From Sarcocystis neurona (lineage: Eukaryota > Apicomplexa > Conoidasida > Eucoccidiorida > Sarcocystidae): DNA of 64,000 bases. This document shows positions 56,418-64,000 of the stretch, in pieces. Each line of letters begins with the position of its first letter. Positions within the stretch are counted from its first letter, which is position 1. Under the pieces are notes generated by a model. It saw only the letters and a program-made list of their open reading frames with translations. It did not search any database and was not told the DNA's origin. Position numbers and translations under genes: made by a program. The stretch lies in the NCBI GenBank assembly GCA_000727475.1, contig KL647302.1:258657-322656 (forward strand). Direction: 5' to 3'.

Positions 56418-56783
56418 GTGGACAACGGGGAAAATTCAGTGCGCATACACAAACACATAGATGTATGCAATGCCACTATAGGCTATGCAATGCCACTATG
56501 GGCGAAAAAGCGCAGGCTGCGGAAGACGCGAAGTAAGCATACACCCAGGCACCCACGAGTACTTCCGTGTTCTTTCTGGACACAAGCCTGGCCAGACAAG
56601 TGCTTGCAGACGTTTAAGTCCTGTCTGGCTACCCCGGCCCACCACCAGCTGGATGCGGGCGACGAGTACCGAGAGGTGTGTAGACACCTGGACGACATGC
56701 AGAGCTTTGACATGGGATGGACGTGCACCGCTTTTTTGCAGCGAGGTGCACATGCACAGCGGAGGCCGTCCAGCTCTACTTAA
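56418..56783 (+). pseudogene. Degenerate reverse transcriptase-RNase H-like fragment
   Basis: The frame DKCLQTFKSCLATPAHHQLD followed by YREVCRHLDDMQSFDMGW and TAFLQRGAHAQRRPSS resembles the connection from reverse transcriptase to RNase H in Ty3/gypsy-type elements. There, a CxxxFxxLKxxLxxxPxL segment precedes a TDAS-x-GxGAxLxQ motif. The key acidic motif is altered and no intact protease, RT or integrase is visible nearby, so this would be an old relic. The identification rests on pattern only and is tentative. A 21-base imperfect duplication (56462-56502) lies inside. Confidence 0.35.
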
Positions 56784-57058
56784 CGCATAGTTCCCCGATG
56801 CTGTTGTTGATGCCGCTTTCTCCACATCTGCGGTCGTCAGCTGCAAATCTCCTTTCGTGTCTGCTTCTTTCCGTTAAACGTGTAGCACACGGCTGAAACG
56901 AGAGACATCGCTTAATGCGTAGCAGATACAGCACGGGGAACGCCCACCCTGCTGCAGTGTGCATGGCGCCTCATCCTGAATCTGTGTGTGTCGGCATCTG
57001 TTAGCTCACTAATGCTCCTGTTTCTTCTGTATTTGCCTTGATCCCCTTGAAGCCTCGG

Positions 57059-57505
57059 TCAGCACAAACCCCTACCACTCGTTTCCTCCACTAGATCTGC
57101 TGGACTCCGGCAGGCCACACTGCTGGGGGTGTAGTCCGGGACGTCGGAAAAAAAAGAAGCTTGCGTGCGTGCATTTCCCACTGCAAAGCAAGCGGCACCT
57201 GTCCACCTACAACGTGCGCGTCCACCCGCCAATACTGTGCGTGACCTAGAACGTTCTCCTGAATGGACGGGACTGAAGCGTTTCTGTGTCTGTCTTCCGT
57301 GAAAACGGGCTGACCACCACGATATCGGGTGCTGCTCCCCACTTCCATGTTCTGCACCTAGACGCTGTTTGCTACGTACAACCCATCGAGACTCTTGCCT
57401 GCTAGAATCAGGAGATTCCAGGTGGCTCATGTTGCGGCTACTGGTGACCCCTGCCTGCCTTGTGTACACCACTTGGATCCTTTTCTCTGACTCTAGCGTC
57501 CCCAT
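57059..57505 (-). CDS. Hypothetical ORF, 148 codons
   Basis: ATG at 57505 is followed by MGTLESEKRIQVVYTRQAG and ends in TSGRGLC. Composition is ordinary, with no repeats. A second minus-strand frame over 57357-57091 (contains GGQPVFTEDRHRNASVPSI) is as plausible, which argues that this may be old coding sequence, perhaps from a mobile element, read in either phase. No family is recognised. Confidence 0.2.
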   Translation of the reverse strand: MGTLESEKRIQVVYTRQAGVTSSRNMSHLESPDSSRQESRWVVRSKQRLGAEHGSGEQHPISWWSARFHGRQTQKRFSPVHSGERSRSRTVLAGGRARCRWTGAACFAVGNARTQASFFSDVPDYTPSSVACRSPADLVEETSGRGLC

Positions 57506-58620
57506 GAATCTACAATAACCTTATATACGTGCATACATACCTATGTATGGGTATGCACATTTGTACATATACGTACGTAAGTTTAGGTGTACATACACAC
57601 GTCCGTGTATGCATACAAGTGAATAAAACCGGGCTACTTGGTACTTGTTGTTTTCCAGCGAGCGCCGCCTCCTGCAGTAACAAGCACGTTTGCGTAAGTA
57701 CCAAGTCAGAAATTAGGAAAGCCCGTTTCCCTTCCAAAATTGCATCCCACCTCTCCGATGCTGGCCTTCTGTGTGCAGCGAACAGTTTTCTACCTCCCCT
57801 ACAGCTGCACTGCTGCCTGAAAATCTGTGAGCCGTTAGTAGCTTCGTATCGATCTCCCAAATAATAGGCAGACGCACTCACAGATAACCTTGGACATCAT
57901 CATGTGTAGGTGTCTATTAAAACTGTACAAATATAGATACGTACGTGTACCCACGTATACACAGGCGTGTGTATCTCTCTACCTCCCTCTACACATATAC
58001 ACACATGATACAGACTTGTCCGTATAGAGACTGACTGGTCGTACTTTTCTCTAAATTTCAACCAGCACCATCCGAACGCAACTGTACGTACAGCTGAAAT
58101 CACTTCTCTTGAGCGGACACAAAGGTGGCTCCTCTTCCCCTACAAAATGGGAACCACCGGTGGACGCGTTGCTGAAGTCACCTCGCTTCACCCCTACTAT
58201 GATGCACATACACCCGACAACGTCTGTCTCCCCTTGAGAGCGTCGAGTGTCTCCACAAGCGTTTTTAGCCTGCTGCACGTGTCGAAAAGCTCCTTTGGCT
58301 ACTTTTTACTACGTTCACAAACGTGGCACTGCTGCGTCCGCTCCTCTGCAGAGGCCGTCTCTAGCAGCAGTGCTTGGATTACACCTTCCTAGTCACATAT
58401 ATACATATACGTCGACTCAATATCTACCCAGTATATATCTCTACATATCTACACAACATACAGATCAAGACATATTACACACCTGTACAACATACGATTC
58501 TGACTCGCTCATACACTTGCGTTCGCTGCATTACACGTACAGGGCAGGCGGGAGCAGGCGCACGTACAACAAGCTGGATGAAGACTGCGTAACGAAGACG
58601 CGCGCGTGCGTCGTATAACT

Positions 58621-59440
58621 GCCCTCCTGCTGCCGCGCCTTGACTCCAGCGTGTCGCCATCACGGAGTTATTCACTACAAGGAAGATGATGAATATTCCT
58701 TCCCGTTTCTTCTGCTTATTTCATTCGTGTTCTGTCCGGCGCCGGCACCTCCTCCCACGTGCCTCTCCGCTGCTGCGCGGCTGTCTTCGAGCCGTGTGAC
58801 CTTCTCCTGCACGCCACTGTCCACGTACGTGGCGCGCACATTCCGAGGTGGCGTGTACGTACGCCGAAGCTTGGGTGTACATACACCGCGGATGAGGAGA
58901 CATGAGGCACGTACGTCTGCTAGGAAAACACTGCTGCAGTGTGCATGCAATAGGAAACGGAAAATTGCAGTACCTGTATATTCCCTTCTAGAGAGGCTAC
59001 AGGCGTCCCACACATGTACATTCATCCTGCTGCTGTTATACAAACCCAGACAAAGCGATGTCCGCCAGTGTGTCTCTCCTGCGACTGCGTCTCGGCATAA
59101 CAGAGGGCGGCAACGCTAGAACAGCTCCCCCACCAAGCATCTGCAGCGCTTACAGTAGCAACAGCAGCCGAACAAGAAAGCAAGACGGCAACAGTCGCAG
59201 CGACGACAGCCCCAGCAGTAGGACCGCCACGGCCGCAGCAGCACCGCTGCTACGAATTGCAGCAGCATCGAAAAGACGAGGATCAACAGCAGCGGCACCG
59301 AAAGCACCAGCAGAAGAATAATAGCACGTGCTCCACCAACCCCCGCCGTAGTCGCAGCAGTACACAAGGGGAAAAGAAGAGAGTGGCAGGGACTGCCGCA
59401 GAGAAGGAGCAAAGATGAAGCGCAGCAGTAATGGAGTCGA
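58621..59440. other. Transition into a CAG block, no gene called
   Basis: Mixed sequence with a CAG-rich part on the plus strand (59150-59330). Short plus-strand Ser/Thr/Ala frames (for example 59058-59321, starting near MSASVSLLRLRLGITEGG, ATG at 59058) could be an exon, but support is limited to composition. Confidence 0.4.
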
Positions 59441-59452
59441 AGGCGGCCTCCT

Positions 59453-59914
59453 TCACGCAGCTGCTGCTTTTTCCGCCGTCGCAGCCACCGGCCCCTCGAC
59501 ACCAGCAGCTACCGCCTGTGGAGGAGTGGCAGCTGCAGGATGAGGTGTCTGCGCAGGAGATGAAGCACCACCAGGAGGAGTACCCGCAGCACCAGTCATA
59601 GACTGCATTGCCTTGGGTGGCGGAAGCCGAGGAGGAGGAGCCTTGAGCGGCGGCGGCGCGGTAACAGCAACAGCTACTTGCGGTGTCCTGTCTCCTGCAG
59701 GAGATACGCCTCCTGCACCAGGAGGAGTTGTTGCAGGAACAGCAGGGCCGCCATGAGGGGGAGTGCCAACAGCAGCGCCCTCCGCTCCACCTGCTGCGCC
59801 GGAGCCGGTCGTCGCCAGCAGACGCTCCGCAGCACCTGAGGCTGCCGACTCCGTTGCTGCGCCGGGCTCTGCGACAACACCAGCAACACAAGCAGCAACG
59901 ACACCGCTGCACAA
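59453..59914 (-). CDS. Candidate Pro/Ala/Gly-rich exon
   Basis: The minus-strand frame contains VGTPPHGGPAVPATTPPGAG, then VAVAVTAPPPLKAPPPRLPP, then QSMTGAAGTPPGGASSPAQT, and ends in ATAEKAAAA plus stop. Third codon positions vary freely among synonymous codons (Pro and Gly codons end in T, A, C or G), as expected for real coding sequence. No ATG opens it; a TGTCGCAG acceptor-like site lies near its 5' side. The plus strand (59763-60341) is also open with an Ala/Pro/Thr-rich frame, so strand is not certain. The product would be a disordered linker or surface protein segment. No family is recognised. Confidence 0.3.
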   Translation of the reverse strand: MCSGVVAACVAGVVAEPGAATESAASGAAERLLATTGSGAAGGAEGAAVGTPPHGGPAVPATTPPGAGGVSPAGDRTPQVAVAVTAPPPLKAPPPRLPPPKAMQSMTGAAGTPPGGASSPAQTPHPAAATPPQAVAAGVEGPVAATAEKAAAA

Positions 59915-62900
59915 GGACGCAGGACCACAAGAAGACGGGCAAAAGACGAAGAAGCGAAAGCGGGAAGCAAACGCTCAGCAACTGCAACGGTCCGCACAAT
60001 GGAAGCAGCACACCTGCATGGCTGACCCCCTACCATACAGTATACATGTAATGATATACATACATATATGCGTGGGGTTAATATACAGGGAGGCGAGAGT
60101 TTATTTGGACAACGCAGACGTAAGGGAATGCGATAGGGGTTTCTGGGAGTCCACGCTTCCCCTGCACAGACGCAGAGAGAGCAGACAAATGATAAAAGCA
60201 GCTGCCGCAGCGATCCCAACAGCAGCAACCGGAGCAGCCCGCGCTGCAGAACCAACGGCAGCAGCCAGCCACTCAGCACGGCAGCGGGGGGGCAGACGAG
60301 CGCGCAGCAGCTGCACCGGCAACCGCAGGAAAGAAGAGTGACAGCAGCAGTAGGTGCAGCGCTGCAAAATCCGCAGAAAAGAAAATGAACGAAGCAGCAG
60401 CAGCAGCAATCACCCGCAGCTGCACGGGCATGCAGAACACGCTGAAAAAGTGTACACAAAACAAAGGCCACCCGAACGAAGCAAACAAACATCTGCTTCG
60501 GCTGTGGCTTCCGTCTGCTATGCTGCTTCTGCGTATCTTCATCTGCTCTCTTACATTCGACTCGTAGTCGCGCACGCAAAATATGTGACGAAAGGGGCAG
60601 TCGAACATGACACTAGCAAGCAAGAACATGTGTGTACAAAAGCAGTTGCGAGGGTAGCTGCAGCTCAATAGGAATAACAAACCGCACTATTCCGCTGCGG
60701 AGAGGAGATGTAATGACGCACACCTATACACGTATATATAGATATAGATATAGATAGGCGGATAAATAGGGGTGCGCTGTCGTATATACATACGTATACA
60801 TATACACACTTGTAAGTGTATGTAAGCACGCCAGAAAACGATTCGCAGACATAGTACATGTAATGAATTCATAGAACACATAGGCACATATATATATGTA
60901 TGTATATACGCGTACGGATATTGTCGGAGGACACAGGCGCGTACGGATATTGTCAGAGGACAGAGGCGTAGACCGCAGACCAGGAAAAAATTGAACGAAG
61001 GCTTCATTTCGTAGCTTCAGAAAGACAAGGTGATAAGGGCAGACGGCAGCAGCACAGCAACGGCAAGGCGGCAGCAGCACCGACAGAGAACATCGGCAGC
61101 AGCAGCGGCTAGCGGAAAGACAAGAAGAATGGGACACCCCAGGAAACGCAGCAGGAAGGAGCAAACGAAGAGAAACCACACACGCAGCAAGAGGGACGGG
61201 AAGACGCAGCAGGAGGAGGAAGAAGAGACGTACACGGAGAAAAGAAGCAAGGCGTCAATAAAATTAAAGACGTGGACCCACAGAATCACGACGCAGAGTC
61301 TTGCCACACACGCAGATGGCCAAAAGCCAGGGAGAACCGCGGGCGCCGCCAAGGAATTTGCAGCACAAACGACAGTGGCTTTACGTACGTGTGCACACGT
61401 GAACATACACATACATGTATGGGTGCAAAAATTAGTATGGACGTATATATATATATATGCATATGCGTATTATATATACGTGTATTCATATATATATGTG
61501 AATAAAATTGTACGTTATAAAGTGTTCACGCATTGGTGTCCGCATATAGGCATCCGCGTTCTGGAGAACACAGATGCACAACAGCCGGGGAGGACCGGTG
61601 GAACAGGCACGACACGAGCCGCAGCAGGGCAGCACGGAGAGCAGGTGGACTTCACCCGGCAGTCGAAGCAGCAGGTGGCCACAGAAGTATCCAGGGAAGC
61701 CAATGCCACACACTGTTGTTCGTGGGGGCGAGAGAAAGCAACAGGGAGGGAGGTATGAAGGAGCAGCAGCGGCAACGTGAGCAACAACAGCAGTGCAGGC
61801 ACCAACAGGAGCACTGCAAGGGACAGCAGCAGGAGTGCGAGCACCAACAGCAGCGTCTGTCCGCGTGTACCTGTGTGGGTGTCTACACCTGTACGCACAC
61901 CGGCACATAGACAGAAGAATATATGCATGACGGCATCAGTATACACGTACATGCATATGTACACGAGATTCATTGCACGTGTATACACGCCTGCCTATCT
62001 ATCTCGTTCTATACACCGCTAGAAACGTTAGCAGGCGCTCGGAAGCTACTGCCCTGAAGCAACGAGACGCTTTATTCGTTTCCTTCGCGCGTGCCCCGTG
62101 CACCGTTGTGCTGTCGCCCATCGTCTCTTCGGGTGTACGTACGCCTCCTTACACAGTAGTAACGGCAACGACACTTCGGAGGCACACCGGTCCCCTGCTT
62201 ACAAGTAAGAACCGACGTATGCATACCTCACGCCGTGCAAGACGCAACAGCAGCATCAGGAGTAGTACGACCGGCAGCAACACCCCGGAAGCAGCACCAC
62301 CCCTTTGTGCAACAACAGAAGCCCGCACAACAAGGAGGGTAGCACCAGCACAGCAGTCGGAACAGCAACACTGCAGCAGATACCGTAGCGTGTAGCAGTA
62401 CGGTAGCGTGGCAATGCGTCAGCAAAAGCAGCAGCAGAGCACCAAAACACCCCAACCCTCGGGAAAGCAGGGCTTGCCACAGCAGCAGGCAGCGTGCAAC
62501 AGCAGCTGCAGGGCAGCAGCCTCGCAGAAACACCCGCACGGCGCTTTTGCAGCAGCCTGAGCTCCACATCAATCGTAGGAGGGATGCAACACCACGTACG
62601 TGCGACAAGGGCAGCCACACAGCAATCGCAACCCCGCCGGCAGCAGTTGAATAATGCAAGCGTAGCCTACACGGCGTACGTATGCGGTCTCCTGACGTGC
62701 CATCATCCACACGAAGAAACGACCTAAGCCTTTTACTGGAAAATTAAAGAAGCGAGCACCACGGTCAAACGTCCCAATGGCACACGCAACAAGGGCTAGC
62801 AACACGGAGCGGCAAGCGAACAGACGTTCCGTCTCACTTTCGGCAGCAGCAGAAGTCCGGACCCCCGATACTCGCAGCACAATGTTAGAGGAGTAGCGGA

Positions 62901-63340
62901 GGCAGAGAAGTATACCGACAAAAAAGACACGGTGGGTGACCAGCCGCAGCAGCAGCACAAGCGTCGTTGCACAAGAGCTGCAGCATATACAGACACGTAC
63001 ATCACTAGGGGGAGAAGGCGGGTGATCGCAGCAGAACTGATGGGCAGACACGGTCGAGCGCAGCTAGATACATAGGCGGGTCGGACAGCAGCAACACATA
63101 TACGTCGACACCGTGGAGCGAGCAGCCCTGATAGGTGTACGTTTTGAGGGACACGAAAAAAACGTGATAGACACGCTGGAGAGGAGGATCACGACGAGAT
63201 AGCTGTGCTGCACGGACGAAGCACCTAGAGACACCTGCAGTAAAAACTGCAGCAAGTCCATACAGCCGGCCACAACAAACCGTGTATGTGCTCGAACGTT
63301 TCTTGTTCTAACTGCTTCTGCGGGCCTCCTGTGCACATTT
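59915..63340. other. CAG blocks and microsatellites, no gene resolved
   Basis: CAG-oriented patches on the plus strand occur at 60190-60420, 61030-61100, 61740-61860, 62240-62560 and 62940-62990, separated by TATA microsatellites (60720-60910, 61440-61500). Frames on both strands are low complexity and mutually exclusive. A minus-strand pyrimidine-rich acceptor-like site (TTTAATTTTCCAG, about 62740) is followed by a frame containing GLGRFFVWMMARQETAYVRR, which could be an internal exon of the gene that starts at 63581. No family is recognised. Confidence 0.4.
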
Positions 63341-63352
63341 CTCTCCACCTAC

Positions 63353-63581
63353 CTGCTCCAGAGGGAGGAGGGGGAGGAGTGGAAAGCGGCGCTTCGTCTG
63401 TTCTATTGACAGGAGGAGAGGCTGTACACGACGAGGGCGCCCCTGGTGGTGCTTTGCTCTCCTCGCCTGCTTTACTGCTGCTAAGGTTCAGAGGATCTGC
63501 TCGTCCTGCCGCACCGGACGCAGAGGGGTGCTCCCCCGTTGCGCTGGTCGTCCTGGCCTGGCTTGAGAGGCAGTTTCCCAT
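63353..63581 (-). CDS. First exon of a probable N-myristoylated/palmitoylated protein
   Basis: ATG at 63581 sits in an excellent context (CCGTCACCATGG). The N-terminus MGNCLSSQ has Gly2, an adjacent Cys4 and Ser6, the pattern of dually acylated membrane-associated proteins such as protein kinases, phosphatases and inner-membrane-complex proteins of apicomplexans. The exon continues as hydrophilic Ser/Ala/Pro-rich sequence (ASGAAGRADPLNLSSSKAGE) to a PPPPPSGA stretch, where a strong donor CAG|GTAGGT begins at 63352. Without splicing the frame ends at 63225. The frame is also open upstream of the ATG and includes a hydrophobic segment (LFFCLTLLLLLVAFLLRALL). An alternative is therefore a membrane protein whose transmembrane segment precedes MGNC. 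Downstream exons are not identified, so no catalytic domain can be named. Confidence 0.5.
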
Positions 63582-64000
63582 GGTGACGGCTTCTGGAAAG
63601 ACCAGGCGTTGCAGCAGGGCCCGTAGGAGGAACGCCACCAGCAGCAGCAAGAGGGTGAGGCAGAAGAAGAGGGGCACACCGGCAAGGACTGCAGCGGCCG
63701 CAACAGGGTAACAGCAGTCGCAGCGAAAACAGTACAAGCGACAGCAGCACACGTAGCTGGAGCGGCAACAACGCGGGCAACACGAGGCACACAGCGGGGA
63801 GCGGGAGCAGCAGAAGCACCAGAAGGTGCTGCAGGAGTAGAACAGAAGGCACCACGCACAGCAGCAGTACGTTGTGAACCGGCGCAGCGGTGAAGGAAGG
63901 TGATACGAAGAGCGACAGCAGCGGAGAGAGCGACCAGGCGCGCCGGCGACGAGAGATACGCGGTACAGAGCGAGGAGCACGCGTGCGGCTGCTGCCGCTC
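63582..64000 (-). other. Upstream region of the MGNC exon, CAG block at window edge
   Basis: CAG is on the plus strand. Two minus-strand frames stay open: one joins MGNC in frame with a hydrophobic segment directly upstream, and the other is Ala/Pro-rich (STPAAPSGASAAPAPRCVPR). It may be 5' untranslated sequence and promoter of the MGNC gene, or part of its coding sequence. It is truncated by the window end. Confidence 0.35.

Larger units (their letters stand above)
52262..58620. other. Repeat-poor stretch without an intact gene
   Basis: This region lies upstream of the WDR6-like gene. It holds TATA microsatellites (52305-52340, 54280-54400, 57930-58000), a purine-biased piece (52560-52760), divergent 99-bp tandem repeats and a retroelement-like relic, both listed separately. 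A clean minus-strand ORF of 148 codons (57505-57059, ATG start, not low complexity) has no recognised family, and an alternative frame over the same bases is equally protein-like. Nothing else supports a gene. Confidence 0.5.

Noticed and set aside
1..64000. CRISPR array, tRNA, rRNA or telomeric repeat
   Set aside because: No spacer-repeat array, no T-loop plus acceptor pattern and no TTTAGGG array was seen by reading. CAG and TA repeats are simple tandem repeats.

Overview
The window looks like nuclear DNA of a coccidian apicomplexan, most likely Eimeria. It carries very dense CAG/CTG trinucleotide tracts that are read through as Gln, Ala or Ser runs inside open reading frames. Long stretches of (TA)n and related microsatellites lie between these blocks, and decayed non-repetitive sequence lies beyond. 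There are no operons, no ribosome-binding-site pattern and no bacterial gene packing. The genus is inferred from this architecture and was not tested by a search.

Two genes can be named from conserved motifs. On the plus strand (29.2-32.7 kb) is a family 8 glycosyltransferase of the glycogenin/Gat1 type, whose catalytic motifs are pushed apart by low-complexity insertions. On the minus strand (51.9-36.1 kb) is one uninterrupted 5264-codon frame that follows the human WDR6 / yeast Trm734 (Rtt10) WD40 protein from end to end. It is expanded roughly five-fold by homopolymeric amino-acid repeats. The two genes converge on a 2.7-kb microsatellite-rich interval.

Layout: 0-3.5 kb, non-coding with TA repeats; 3.5-4.4 kb, CTG-oriented block, possible minus-strand exon; 4.4-6.8 kb, mostly unassigned; 6.8-8.3 kb, CAG block; 8.3-8.9 kb, purine-rich; 8.9-12.3 kb, microsatellites; 12.3-14.9 kb, CAG block with several plausible plus-strand exons; 14.7-19.5 kb, probable minus-strand multi-exon gene(s), including a Gln/Lys-rich exon broken by a 540-base assembly gap and a two-transmembrane exon; 19.5-28.6 kb, repeat-poor sequence without a recognisable intact gene; 28.7-29.3 kb, minus-strand open frame opposite the glycosyltransferase 5' region; 35.4-36.1 kb, possible small spliced gene at the 3' edge of the WDR6-like gene; 52.3-58.6 kb, decayed sequence with short divergent tandem repeats and a reverse-transcriptase/RNase H-like relic; 59.1-63.4 kb, CAG blocks with a Pro/Ala-rich frame; 63.3-64 kb, start of a probable N-myristoylated protein.

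Functionally, the WDR6-like protein would be expected to partner a Trm7/FTSJ1-type tRNA ribose methyltransferase. The GT8 enzyme could be glycogenin-like or the terminal Skp1 glycan galactosyltransferase described in Toxoplasma. Nothing in the sequence links the two. Introns cannot be placed with certainty here, so most other coding calls are exon-level candidates with low confidence.
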